From positions 1,790,482 through 1,854,481 of the forward strand of contig RPFO01000389.1 in NCBI GenBank assembly GCA_009746045.1: a stretch of 64,000 bases of DNA, given 5' to 3'. The notes under the pieces were generated by a model. That model was not told the DNA's origin, ran no database searches, and saw only the letters and a program-made list of their open reading frames with translations. The stretch comes from Mesostigma viride. Taxonomy: Eukaryota > Streptophyta > Mesostigmatophyceae > Mesostigmatales > Mesostigmataceae. Position numbers and translations under genes: made by a program. Positions 10,101 to 19,892 of this stretch are shown here, one piece after another (within the stretch, counting starts at the first letter, position 1; the number at the start of each line of letters is the position of its first letter).

Positions 10101-10696
10101 TGACCGATTCCCAACTGGTTGAGGTGGGTGCTGAGAGAGTGGTAGAGGCTGTTCGCATGTCTCCCCCTCTCATGCTGGGTCCTTTGGATTTGTACAGGCC
10201 TTTTGACATGATGCTCTATGTGGACAGTTCTATGGATAGTAGGAAGGTCACAGAGGTCAGGGGCCGTGCAGCAGCATTAATATCCCTGGTGCAGGAACAG
10301 TCCTCTCTGGTCTGCTGGTACAGTCGGTTGCAGAACAGGGTAACTCCCAGCAGTGACATTGCTGAGTGCAGGGCAATCTGTGAAGGGCTTCATACTGCTC
10401 TTTACTTGAGGGAGCTATTTTACCAGCTATGTCAAGTGGCTTCCTGTCGGTTGCAGATGCACACACTGGTAAGAACTGACAGCATGGGCATGGTGCAGTT
10501 TGTGCACAGGCAGCTGGCCAGGAGCAGGGACCTTGATTATTTGTTGCTCAAGGAAATGTCTTGCTTAGCTAACATTGAACATGTGGCTGGCGTGGACAAC
10601 CCTGCAGATGCTCTCACCAAGCTGGAGGAGAAGGCTGAGCTGCAATACCCTTTGCTTCGTGGGCTCATGGCCTCCAAGGGGGGAGGGCCAGAGTAG
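7109..10696 (+). CDS. Pol polyprotein of element C: integrase, protease-like, reverse transcriptase, RNase H
   Basis: 1195 residues without a break. A His/Cys pre-integrase motif (LHHIFGH...NCVC) is near residues 136-170. The integrase core has Asp192/Asp196, VQADLQFDC (Asp249) and GAVERSI (Glu281). An SH3-like tail with PGKRGKWQDG follows. A retropepsin-like stretch comes next: EVDTNSQVSI (Asp531) and AILGQNFLCLPG (594-604). Reverse transcriptase shows VDFKRAFLKGD (Asp799) and LHGDDLHLLG (Asp895/896). RNase H has Asp1039, Glu1086, Asp1124 and NPADALTKL (Asp1167). Copia pol normally has protease before integrase. Here no such domain is seen upstream. DTN replaces the usual DTG/DSG, so protease activity is uncertain. 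Confidence 0.93.
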   Translation: MLSPVNSQSPLVGRTVVHSNGGVPLVQQQGVGNDEVLPLNDCNNAAAAVEFPVPVAGAGSPVVGVDSGSQAARLEGPAASVGTGAGSGSRATLEEVPGAREQQVGRAIPSTQSLSRSSLCSQADRGLSYAQAGNTLHHIFGHSKQAEMFAWKIGKEPLLEACSAAAQNCVCQENAVRLPQSHAREPARERGDIQVDIQHIRGMYLLVGVDRFSRYRLLTILPGMQEHQLLMGLQSLLPGFGVYTKVQADLQFDCLIKLADQLPCKLVVVPRESHGQQGAVERSIREVKTVVLAARSVPVVASALEKAAWCKGIEEQLNHRVTYYYDGVAVSPLALQFGMLSQDVVAACLKKADRVFSRLRRKDKGWKMLRPQVGLRVRMWKEPSLPGKRGKWQDGQVTHVEEANHSCLVALESNPKHVYRLSWAHVKERRPTAIWPEDGPDPPLEGDEQDESQAADANPPCLDYGLSWMDEGEQESAETSVTRPEVARAAPQSRGLLMADIIRALQNSKRDPKVSKLTGWGSCGAPALEVDTNSQVSILRVEDAAGLQWSSPSCLAVSDFSGNVSMKILGEVSVPILGVPTTFSVVEGYQGPAILGQNFLCLPGVRISSEELALEGQGRLPLQRYRYSQGLSVAVRAVRGLEAEGPDTKEPIAGDLLILPTTFDPRELGVQRYQIPGTSPVPWRKLVEMMQSPKMAKAWTLGFVASGHEWIVANCAEPVDVLPEDHQLLRLMFVLKLKEVDGVQVPHVRPVVTEYHGTGQLADEELYTPGMLHDTWRILLCIYLSFLQKGIPYSSVLVDFKRAFLKGDQQEAQDTWRTIPPFFVKVPAVWRAELKTRYLRILKGVEGLRSSPIIWRKSLEKYLRSVCGLSVSPVDPCLFQGSYEGLPAFASLHGDDLHLLGHPTWQELTLARIQKRFELGKIQYMVENEPMVFCGMQATLVHQQGTWSIQLEGGKDYPQQIIDALQEPITQARCATIRGMLAWLASICAPDLLVLSRLTDSQLVEVGAERVVEAVRMSPPLMLGPLDLYRPFDMMLYVDSSMDSRKVTEVRGRAAALISLVQEQSSLVCWYSRLQNRVTPSSDIAECRAICEGLHTALYLRELFYQLCQVASCRLQMHTLVRTDSMGMVQFVHRQLARSRDLDYLLLKEMSCLANIEHVAGVDNPADALTKLEEKAELQYPLLRGLMASKGGGPE

Positions 10697-11628
10697 ACCA
10701 AACAGCCTTGCTCTAGGTGGGAGGCATCCCAGTGGGCTGGGCAGCCACGTGGTGGCTGACAGCAGGTCCTTCAGAGTTCAGACACACTCTGCTGGACAGG
10801 GGTCAGGGTGGAGTCACTCCCCTGGCTGAGAATTTCGCCTGGCTCTGTCATGGAGCTGCAGAAGAGTCTTAAGGACTTTGTAATGGGCCTTGGGTCTTCA
10901 TGGAATGGACCCTGCAAGGGCAGCCCAAGTGTTGGCTCTAACAGGTTGCTGTACATTTGTATATATTCTCTGTAACCAACCTGTTGCATGCTAATAAAAT
11001 CCCTGGTTGTGTGACCATGTTGGACGTGGTTGCCAGGGGCCTCACTATGGGTTATACTCTTTATAATAAAACATAATCTTGTTATTGTCATGTCTTGTTG
11101 TTTGTGATGCTCAGTTCCAGGAGCTGATCCAAACCTGGAGGATATGGGGTGGGGTTCGATTCCCCAGCTGACCTCAGCCTGGCATGTATGAATCCTGAGT
11201 GAGACTCAGTGAGGACATGGGCTCCCCATGTGTTGGCTAACATTTGTCAGGGCTCTCTCAGTCTTTGGAAGGATTTAAAAGATAAAGGAGGCTCCGTGGC
11301 GGGCGCCATATGAACGGGCGCCTGTGATAACTGGATGACCAGGAACTCACAATAGTACGTTCATGGACTCCTCTATCCAAACTCCTCTGACTAAGTGAAG
11401 ACCTAACTTTAATCTACACCAGGTTCCCAAAGAAAGGGTTGGGATGTCATGTGGGTCAGAGGGCAACCTTTGAACCAATGAGCAGGCCTAGCTAATATTT
11501 GGAGGCACCTCAGGTTCCAAAAGAAAAGGCAGGTCTGGTCTCTGGGAGGGATCAGATGTCAAGGCTTGTGGGGACAGTGGCTGATAGGTTCTCAGGCTGG
11601 TCCAAGCTCCAAAACAAGAAAGGGTTGG
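10697..11628 (+). other. 3' untranslated region of element C
   Basis: There is no gene. It includes TGTAACC and AATAAAATCCC near 10970-11000 and a second AATAAAACATAATC near 11065 that may end the transcript. The last bases (AAAACAAGAAAGGGTTGG, to 11628) are the polypurine tract that primes plus-strand synthesis. Blocks match the minus strand of 2616-3575 in element A. Confidence 0.75.
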
Positions 11629-12282
11629 AGTTAGCATATTGGGGCACCAATGTGCTAGATGGATGCAGGTTGAGGAGACCTTTCCAACGCCGTGTCAACC
11701 GCCTAGAACAGACAAGGGACTAGAAAGTTATCAAGTCCCGAAGTACTGCCGACCGGTGGGCGAGGGCGGTGCACACTCAGGGCATAGTGGACAGGACACG
11801 TGGCAGGCCGTGCCTGCACAGGCTTAGCCTGGACTCTCACGTGACTGGGACACAGTGTACTGAGGGCTCAACGGTACTGTGGCTAGTAGAAGCCAGTAAC
11901 CAGCCAGCAGGTCTGCAAGGATGTAAGTCCTTGCAGGACTGTGGCAGGTCCTGTGCTGTCCTAGACACAGGATAGCCAGAGATTCCTGTATGCTGCCTGC
12001 AACGAGGATGCAAGGCAGCGATACGAGGCTCTGGCAATGTAGCGTTGCCCAGCGTTGCTCATGACCGAGGAACAAGGATGGAACGAGGTTGCATATAGCT
12101 CGAGGCTCAACGAGGCAACGAGCGTCTTCACACACGAACCTTGGTCGTCACGACGAGTGGCGAGCCTATCGAGGGTCGTAGGCCTGGTGTGAGGATAAAG
12201 GTTGCTAGCCAGCAGCCTTGGGTCATTCCAGCCGGCAAGGACCAGGAGCTCACAAGCTCTGCTGACGAGTTGCTGTGCAAAT
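11629..12282 (+). repeat. 3' LTR of element C
   Basis: 654 bp, starting AGTTAGCATATTGGGG and ending GCTGTGCAAAT. It is nearly identical to 3904-4557, with four differences noticed. It is followed by the GTAGC target duplication and then by the continuing RNase H sequence of element A. Confidence 0.92.
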
Positions 12283-13136
12283 GTAGCTGGTAGAAGAGCT
12301 CCCTCAAGTAAAGAGCAGTATGCAGCCCTTCACAGATTGCCCTGCCCTCAGCAATATCACTGCTGGGTGTAACCCTGTTCTGCAACCGACTGTACCAGGT
12401 AACAAGTGAGGTGTGATCTTGCTCCAGGGTAACTAATGCTGCTGCCCTGCCCCTAACCTCTGTGACCTTCCTATTGTCCATAGAACTGTCTACATAGAGA
12501 ATCATGTCAAGGGGCTTGTACAAATCCACAGGACCCAGTATAAGAGGGGGAGACATCATGACAGCCTGCACCACACTCTCAGCACCCACCTCAACTAGCT
12601 GGGAATCAGTAAGTCGACTCGATACCAGCAAGTCAGGGGCACATATACTTGCAAGCCATGCCAGCATGCCCCTGATGGTAGCACACCTAGCCTGCGTGAT
12701 GGGCTCCTGCAATGCATCTACAATCTGCTGTGGATAGTCCTTACCACCCTCCATCTTGATGAACCACGAGCCCTTGGCCTGGAATAACGTAGCCTGCATG
12801 CCACAGAAGACCATAGGCTCATTCTCCACCATGTGCTGTATCTTACCCAGCTCAAACCGCTTCTGGATCTTGGCCAAAACAGCCTCAACCCAGTCTGGTG
12901 GACCTAGGAGATGCAGGTCATCACCATGCAGTGAGGCAAAGACAGGGAGGCCATTGTGGGACCCTTGGACTCGGAACAAACAGGGATCCACTGGAGACAC
13001 AGAAAACCCACAGGTACTCTTCAAGAATTTCTCTAGGCTCTTTCTCCAGATGATGGGACTGGACCTGAGACCTTCCAACCCTTTGAGAATTCTCAGGTAC
13101 CTGGCCTTTATCTCTGCTCTCCATACAGCAGGTACA
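12283..13136 (-). pseudogene. Element A reverse transcriptase (C-terminal half) and RNase H (N-terminal half)
   Basis: On the minus strand this reads through LRSSPIIWRKSLEKFLKSTCG, FASLHGDDLHLLG, RGMLAWLASICAPDLLVSSRL, LYVDSSMDNRKVTEVRGRAA and TPSSDIAEGRAICEG to the C insertion. It matches C pol closely. The RNase H ECRA box reads EGRA. The reading frame is open here, but both ends are cut, by C at 12282 and by B at 13137. It is therefore an internal piece of a split gene. Confidence 0.88.
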
Positions 13137-13565
13137 AGTTGTGCTCCCGAGTGGCATCTATCCGCTGGCCGGTAGTCGCCGGCCTGGGCGCCTAGTCAGG
13201 TGGGCATCAAAGATTGGTGTCTAGATGCTAGTCGGTGCCTAAGCAAGGTACGGAAGCCAGTGCGCGCCGGGACGGTCAGAGAACCGTCGCCCTCGGTAGC
13301 ACAGATCCGCTGAGTGCCGGTAGTCTCGGGTTAGAGGCTCGAGCATGCACTATCGGGTAGCCTACCGGTAGTCTCGGGTTAGAGGCTCGAGCATGCCTTA
13401 TCGGTTAGCGCCGCGCCGCTGAGCTCCTTGCGGCCTGGCCAGCTGCAAGGGTTCAATAGCAATCAGTGGCGGCTGCGGGCTCAGCCTCCCACAATCGGTT
13501 CCCCAAACAACAAAAATCCCGTCTCCATCGCCGGCGTGCTAGCCAGCGGTGAAGGGCATTCAACT
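13137..13565 (+). repeat. 5' LTR of element B
   Basis: 429 bp from AGTTGTGCTCCCGAG to GGGCATTCAACT, with inverted ends AGTTG/CAACT instead of TG/CA. Inside it a 45-bp segment containing CCGGTAGTCTCGGGTTAGAG occurs twice (near 13318 and 13365). Confidence 0.93.
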
Positions 13566-13611
13566 TGTATTCACAACAGTCAACATTACCGTTGACCATT
13601 TTTCTGGGCTC

Positions 13612-14817
13612 ATGGCGCGTGGCGCGGAGCGAACGCCAGCTGCAACCCAGGACCAGGGAACGCAAGCATCAACTCCGGCGGATGGGAGTGGCGCAGCCAC
13701 CGTGGCGACTGAGCCAGCTGGTGGCTCGGTCAGCACAGCTCCGGGGCAGCAGTCAGCACCAACTGCCCGGAAAGTTTTCAAGAAAGAAGAGCTGCCAAGT
13801 AAGCTGCCAGAAGTTCTGACGCCGTCCGCCGTGGAGGAGTTTATTAACAGCCTGGGCGAGCTCCGGCAGGACTACAACGAACTGTCCGACGCAGTTTTCC
13901 TCACCAAGCTGCGCCGGTCAGAGGTATGCAACGAGGCTACGGGTAATGCGGACGTGCGAGGGGTCATTATCAACGCCAGCAAAGAGGCGTGGACCTGGCC
14001 CGACACAGTGAAGGCCCTGCAAGAGGTGCTCGACACCTCAAGCTTTCCTGACAAGGAAAAGGAGGGGCAGGCGCTGGTGCGCAACCTGTCGCTTGACCCG
14101 AATTACCTCAGCTCGGACATGGCCAGATTCGCGGCCCAGGTCCGGAGCAAGGGTGTCTTGAAGCACATGAGTAGCGAATATTTACTCAGCGCAGTTCTGG
14201 ATGCGCTGGGGCTGACGCCAGAGAGCCGTGCCAATGTCAAGGCCGGTCTCGGCATGAAAATTGCGCTAGCTTCTTCCGTGGTAGTGGGCACCCCGGACGA
14301 CCAGAAACGGTTCAACGCAGCCATGGCGCACCTCCGAGAGATGTTCAAGGACCGGGGCGGCCCCAGGCGTAACAACAAGCTGCCGACAGTTGCTCAGGTA
14401 AACCCTGTTCCTGCCTCGACCCCGCCAGCAGCTTCTCTGTCGGACTTGACCACTCTTGTTACCCAGCTGTCCACGACGGTGGCCGACAACGTGGTGCGAA
14501 TGTTGGGTGGCAAACGCCGAGCTCGCGGTGGTCGGCACAACCAGAACGCGTCCAGCAAACGCGGGCCGGGAGGCGGTCAGGGCAAGCAGCCTCGACAGGA
14601 GGGCGGCGCTGGCAGGCAGCAACAGCAGCAGGGTGGCGTCCCCAAGGAGAAGGTCGTCTGCGAGCGGTGCACCGGCGTGGGGCACACCGAGGCCAACTGC
14701 ACGCTGCGGCTGGACCTCGGCAAGGCGACTCGAGTGTGCCGGCGCTGCTGGGCGGTTCGGCTTCCTGGACACGACCCCAACACATGCCGCGCCCCACGGC
14801 CAGCCATGCCCAAGTGA
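13612..14817 (+). CDS. Gag protein of element B
   Basis: 402 residues from the first ATG after the LTR (MARGAERTPAATQD). It builds the virus-like particle and packages RNA. A helical capsid-like middle (about residues 70-235, EFINSLGELRQDYNELSDAV to MAHLREMF) follows a low-complexity N-terminus. A basic Gly/Gln/Arg-rich linker leads to a CCHC knuckle, CERCTGVGHTEANC. A second Cys/His cluster, CRRCWAVRLPGHDPNTC, has a long C-x2-C-x7-H-x4-C spacing. The frame is intact. The pol frame starts 15 bases downstream, in the same frame but beyond the stop. Confidence 0.85.
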   Translation: MARGAERTPAATQDQGTQASTPADGSGAATVATEPAGGSVSTAPGQQSAPTARKVFKKEELPSKLPEVLTPSAVEEFINSLGELRQDYNELSDAVFLTKLRRSEVCNEATGNADVRGVIINASKEAWTWPDTVKALQEVLDTSSFPDKEKEGQALVRNLSLDPNYLSSDMARFAAQVRSKGVLKHMSSEYLLSAVLDALGLTPESRANVKAGLGMKIALASSVVVGTPDDQKRFNAAMAHLREMFKDRGGPRRNNKLPTVAQVNPVPASTPPAASLSDLTTLVTQLSTTVADNVVRMLGGKRRARGGRHNQNASSKRGPGGGQGKQPRQEGGAGRQQQQQGGVPKEKVVCERCTGVGHTEANCTLRLDLGKATRVCRRCWAVRLPGHDPNTCRAPRPAMPK

Positions 14818-14832
14818 CGTCATAGAGGTGAT

Positions 14833-16901
14833 GTGTGTCGCGGTGAGTCGGCTAGGCGTGAGGATGCTGTGCCTTGTAGTCCTAATGTTCCCACGTCCGT
14901 GGTTCAGAATGGAAGTGCAAGTGCTGCAGCTGATCAGGAGTGCGTGCCCAGCGTGGTCGCAATAGAGCCTGAACACGCCCTTCCGGAGCTCACCCCTTCA
15001 GGTGAGATAGTGCCGGCAGATGCCGAGGTAGCCCCTCACGTAGACGTGGAGTTGGGTCGCCGCCTCAGTAAGGCCTCACTAGAGCACATTGCCGACAGGA
15101 ATGCACATGCAGAGAGCTTGGCGGGGCAGGTGCCTAGCATAGAAGGGGATGGCACCACCCCCCGGCCATAGGATTGCGGATGCTTGCTCACCAGATTCAC
15201 CTTGCGGTGGGTCATGTGGCGGGGCAAACGCTAGACTGGGCGACTAGGCTTATGGGGGCGCCGGGGTTGAAGGTCGCTCAGGCGGAGTTAGAGGAGTGCC
15301 ACGCATGCGCAAGTGTCAGGAAGAAGCGTAGGCGCTGGCATGCTAAGACTCCTTCCCCGTACCGGGGGAGGTTAGTGGGGGATGTCATGCATTTGGAGGA
15401 GGGGGACTATTATTTGGTCTTGATGGATCGCTATACCAAGTTCCTAGCCATCGAGCCCCTGCCAAGCATGGTAGAGGAGTCCTTGTGGCGGGGGCTGCGC
15501 ATTGCCATGTCTCACTTCTTTCCCATTTCTGAGGTCATGTTGGACCAACAATTTGATTGCATTGTGGGGCGGGAGGGCTGTGAGATGGTGGTTATTGCTG
15601 GGCGGCAGGACCATGGCAACTTGGGGCTGATTGATAGGCACATCAGCAGCGTAAAGGGCATGGCAGCCAAGCAGCAGGCCAGCGGGTTAGGATTCAAGCC
15701 CGCGGGGCAGCCTTATGCACAACGCGCGCTGTGGTGCCGCTTGCTCATGGACAAGTACAACAGCCAGGTGCTTTTCAAGCTGCCCCAGGGACTAGGTCTT
15801 ATTACCGCGCGGGGGCTGCAGTCGGGCATTTACCCTCCGGACGTGGCAGACCATTGGGAGGCCCACCTCGCTACCACCGCTGAGGTTAGGCGGCAGTTAG
15901 ACCGCACCCAGCCTGACTTGTCGCAGGAGTGGGAGCTGGGGGAGTTGGTCTTGTTTCACAAGGAGAATTCCTTTGGCAAGCGGGGGCAGATGCAAGGGCC
16001 AGGCATGGTGGTGGATTTGGACTGGGTGCATAGGCGGGTGAAGGTGCACTGGGAGCATAGGGACTATCTCATCCCGTGGGATAAGGTGTATCGGTACAAG
16101 GCGTCCGATGCCCAGGTCCAGGCGGCCAAGGAGCACAGCCGCCAGCTCGGTTGGGATGTGGATAGCCGGCCGGCCAAGCGGGCCCGGCTGGAACCTGTCC
16201 TACCCACCCCACTTGGGGTGGCTGTGCATGATGCGCTTGTTGCCCACCCCCCTGCAGGCGCCGCGCCGGAGCAAGTCCCCGGGGTCGACGCGGGGGCGCT
16301 ACCTCAGCCCCTCCCCGCGACCCCAGCAGCGCCCACCGTGGCGGCGCCGGACACATCGTCAGGCGCGGGCGTGGGCTCCCAGCTGGCCCACGTCCTCCGA
16401 CAGCTGCTCAAGGCGGACAAGCTCAAGGCGGCGGCAGCGGGGGGTGCGGCACAAGTCAGCCGCGTCATGCCAGATAAGTGCCCCACCGTTGTGACTGAAG
16501 CTCATGATGTTCCCTCTAGGCATATTGCGGCCATAGATACCATGGCAGGCGTGTCTATCACGAGCCCGGCGGCGGCCGAGGCCTATTACCCTTTGCTGCC
16601 CAGTAGTTGGAAGGAAGTTGCGGGGTTTGACGGGCAGCGGGCCTATAAGGTGGCTGGGCAGGTGCTCATGCCCATCCTAGGGGTAGATGTCCCTGTGCAA
16701 GTGCTAGAGGGTTACAAGGGGATCACCCTCATAGGTAACCCTTTTGTTTCCCTCCCCGGGTTTTCTGTGTCAGCCGGCTTGGTGACCCTCGAGGGGGTGG
16801 GGAGCATAGGCTTGTACCAATATCACGTAGCGCTTGCAGCCCTCACGGGCCGGGGTCCCCCGAGGCTATTAATCACCCTGAGGATTATGCCACTGCAGTA
16901 G
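14833..16901 (+). CDS. Pol of element B, part 1: integrase and protease-like domain
   Basis: An N-terminal piece (14833-15171) changes frame at a C run near 15160 into a 575-residue frame (15174-16901). Numbered from 15174, the pre-integrase finger is HLAVGHVAG...CHAC. The core has GDVMHLEEGDYY (Asp70), MLDQQFDC (Asp124) and GLIDRHISSVK, where Asp154 takes the place of the usual Glu. The tail has FHKENSFGKRGQMQGPG. The protease-like stretch is AIDTMAGVSI (Asp455) with LIGNPFVSLPG. The order integrase then protease matches element C. The Asp for Glu change would lower or abolish integration unless a partner enzyme acts. Confidence 0.8.
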
Positions 16902-18504
16902 GGGCCATTCGCGGGGCGGAATATACGGCAGAGCCGCTGGTAGCCGATGTCACGCAGCCGCAGAAGTGTCACCCCAGCAGTCTTGGCATTTTTCCCTGGA
17001 GCATCGCCACTAAATCTCCTGTTAGTTATCCGCAGTTTAAGGAGGACTGCCGTGACCCTGTCAAGTTCCATAAGTGGCGCGCGGCTTTCTTGCGCGCGCA
17101 GCTGGAGTGGGCGATGTATGGGGTGTATGGGGAGTTGATGGAGGTGCCGCAAGGGGCGGTAAAGCTGAACTTGAAGTTTGTGCTCAAGTATAAGCAGGTC
17201 CTCCCCACTGACCCTGTCACATTTCATGTACGGCCCTGTGTCACGGAGTTTAGGGGCTCGTCTGAGTTGTCGGAGGAGGAAATCGGGGGTTGGACTATGC
17301 CATGGCCTGCTCAGATTTTCAGCGGGCCTTTCTCCACAGCGACCCGGCAGTGGCCGAGGAAGTGTGGCGTGGCACGGTGTATGTGGTCAAGGTCCCTTTG
17401 GTGTGGCAGGGGGAGCTGCGGTGTGTGTACTTGCGGCTTCTCCTTGGTGTGGAGGGCCTGCAGTCTAGCCCTATCATCTTTCGCAAGACGGCTGAACGCA
17501 TCTTTGCTAGCATGGGGGCGGTGTTTTCCCGCATCGATAGCAACCTCTTTCACATCCACACACCCCACCCACACGAGCCCGCGTTCATGCACTGATGGCA
17601 TGGGGATGACTGGCGGCTTATTGGACCCCGGGCGTGGGTCCGGCAGTTCATAACCGCTGTGGCCAAGCTTTTGCCCACTAGCCGCACGTTGTGGCTGGAC
17701 CCCGACACCCCCGTCCCTTTCTGTGGCCTATGTAACCTACACTTTGCACCGCACACCGGTTGGCTGGTGCATTGACATGGCGGCCAAGCAGGAATACGCC
17801 GACAAGCTCGCGCAATCGCTGCCTGAGCGGCTGGATGCGTCCGCGGGACCGCACTTGCGCGGCCAGCTGGGGTGGCTCGCGGGCACGGTGCGACCCGACC
17901 TGTCCATCTACGCGCGTGCGCCCGACGCCGTGCTTGCGGGCATGGGAGCGCAGCATCTTCGGACGCAAGTCTTGGCGTCACCGGGCCTGCGCGTGTGGGG
18001 GTTGATATCACCCGCCCGGTGGCAATGACCATTTACTCTGACGCGAACCTGGAGTCGCGTACCATCACGCAGCTGCGCGCGCGGGAGGCGGCCATCTTTT
18101 TTCTTGATAGCCCCACTGGGCAGCCCACTATTGTCGACTGGTATAGCCGCATCCATCAGCGGGTAGTGGTAGACAGCAATCGCGCGGAGTGTCGCGCGTT
18201 CATTTCCGCTGTCGACCATGCGTGTTATGTGCAGCATCTTTTGCAATGGATTGCGGATAAGGCCCGCGTGGCGCTGTCGCTCCGCATGCGGCTGTGCACA
18301 GATAGCAAGTCAATAATTGAGTTTCTGAATAACCCGCTCGCCTCCACCACCAAACTAGATTACCTTGTGTTGGCCGAGTCCGCCACGGTGTTGGATGAGC
18401 GGCGGTGGATCCCTGAGAGCGAGAATATTGCCGATGCCTTGACCAAGCCCGCGATGCTGTCGGGGCCTCAGTACAAGCTGCTGCGGCAGCTCATGATGAC
18501 ATGA
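16902..18504 (+). pseudogene. Pol of element B, part 2: reverse transcriptase and RNase H, frame-interrupted
   Basis: Open pieces in different frames tile one enzyme. 16905-17290 reads KLNLKFVLKYKQVLPTDPV. 17290-17595 reads CSDFQRAFLHSD (GAT at 17314), followed by a TGA. The catalytic box HGDDWRLIG is encoded at 17599-17625. A further piece runs to 18028. 17872-18504 gives RNase H with YSDANLESRT, DSNRAECRAF, CTDSKSIIEF and NIADALTKP. Breaks lie at or near the G5 runs at 17285-17289 and 17997-18001 and the C5 run near 16857. Either the copy is dead or bases are missing from those runs. Confidence 0.8.
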
Positions 18505-18839
18505 GTTTTTTTTTTACCGTGTGACCTGTCGTCTTTTTGCATGGGAATGCTTCTTTCATCTGTGAATACATTTCCCTAGACCTGACAGGCGGCCAGTGTG
18601 CCTAATAATGATGCATGTGGTGCAGTTGCACCCAAGTATAAAAGGAGGCCGGGAGCAAAGCCCGGGTGTTTTTGGCGTGCTCAGATCCCAGCGTAGGGCA
18701 CCCTCCTTGGGGTTTAGGATTTGGGGACGGCGAGTGTGCCGTTACGTGTTTCTCTACTTGAACGTACGTAGGGTCAGTGCTACCCTATTGCCCCACGCTT
18801 TAAAAAATTTATGATAATTATTTAAAAAGAAAGTATGGG
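18505..18839 (+). other. 3' untranslated region of element B with polypurine tract
   Basis: AT-rich stretches and a T9 run follow the RNase H stop. The end, TTTAAAAAGAAAGTATGGG (18821-18839), is the likely polypurine tract directly before the 3' LTR. No gene is seen. Confidence 0.7.
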
Positions 18840-19268
18840 AGTTGTGCTCCCGAGTGGCATCTATCCGCTGGCCGGTAGTCGCCGGCCTGGGCGCCTAGTC
18901 AGGTGGGCATCAAAGATTGGTGTCTAGATGCTAGTCGGTGCCTAAGCAAGGTACGGAAGCCAGTGCGCGCCGGGACGGTCAGAGAACCGTCGCCCTCGGT
19001 AGCACAGATCCGCTGAGTGCCGGTAGTCTCGGGTTAGAGGCTCGAGCATGCACTATCGGGTAGCCTACCGGTAGTCTCGGGTTAGAGGCTCGAGCATGCC
19101 TTATCGGTTAGCGCCGCGCCGCTGAGCTCCTTGCGGCCTGGCCAGCTGCAAGGGTTCAATAGCAATCAGTGGCGGCTGCGGGCTCAGCCTCCCACAATCG
19201 GTTCCCCAAACAACAAAAATCCCGTCTCCATCGCCGGCGTGCTAGCCAGCGGTGAAGGGCATTCAACT
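18840..19268 (+). repeat. 3' LTR of element B
   Basis: 429 bp, with no difference from 13137-13565 noticed by eye. It ends CAACT and is followed by the GTACA target duplication and then the minus-strand reverse transcriptase of element A. Confidence 0.93.
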
Positions 19269-19892
19269 GTACAGTCACAAAGAAAGGAGGGATATCTCTC
19301 CAAGTCTGCCTAGCCTGATCCTGGTCACCTTAAGAAAAGCCCTCTTGAAATCAATCAGCACAGAGCTATAGGGCACACCCTTAACCAGAAAAGACAGAAA
19401 TATACACAGCAGAATCCTCCACGTGTCATGCAGCATCCCTGGAGTATAGAGCTCCTCATCTAACAACTGGCCAGTGCCATGATACTCGGTTACAACTGGT
19501 CTGACATGTGGCACCTGGACACCATCTACTTCCTTGAGCTTGAGGACAAACATCAATCTGAGCAGCTGGTGAACTTCTGGCAGCTCATCCACAGGTTCTG
19601 CACAGTTGGAAACTATCCACTCATGCTTAGAAGCAACAAAGCCAAGAGTCCATGCCTTAGCCATCTTGGGGCTTTGCATCATCTCGACTAGCTGGCGCCA
19701 GGGAATAGGACTGTGAGCAGCTATCTGGTACCTGTTTACCCCTAACTGCCGTGGATCAAAGGTGGTTGGGATGATCAACAGGTCCTCAGCTATGGGCTCC
19801 TGACCTTGGGGACCCTCAGCATGCTGACTCTGCCTTCTACTCAGCAGCCTTGACCGCCACTGCAAGACCCTGGGAATAGTGATATCTTTCAA
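19269..19892 (-). pseudogene. Element A reverse transcriptase, N-terminal part
   Basis: The minus strand reads RLMFVLKLKEVDGVQVPHVRPVVTEYHG in overlapping pieces, then TPGMLHDTWRILLCIFLSFL and VLIDFKRAFLKVT. It matches C pol around residues 700-805. The frame slips just after AFLK and is then cut by element B at 19268. Upstream (higher coordinates) it joins the protease-like region through one more frame change. Confidence 0.85.

Larger units (their letters stand above)
3904..12282 (+). mobile_element. Copia-like LTR retrotransposon C, full length
   Basis: The 8.4-kb element has two 654-bp LTRs, a gag region, an intact pol and a polypurine tract (AAAACAAGAAAGGGTTGG) just before the 3' LTR. 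A 5-bp duplication GTAGC (3899-3903 and 12283-12287) flanks it. Removing the element and one GTAGC rejoins the RNase H reading frame of element A. Its LTRs differ at about four positions by eye, which points to a fairly recent insertion. Confidence 0.93.
13137..19268 (+). mobile_element. Copia-like LTR retrotransposon B, full length
   Basis: 6.1 kb with two 429-bp LTRs that look identical by eye. It is flanked by GTACA (13132-13136 and 19269-19273). Taking it out joins the minus-strand reverse transcriptase of element A across PFFVTVPAVW. It has an intact gag and a pol that changes frame several times. Identical LTRs mean very recent insertion, which conflicts with a truly decayed pol. Confidence 0.93.
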
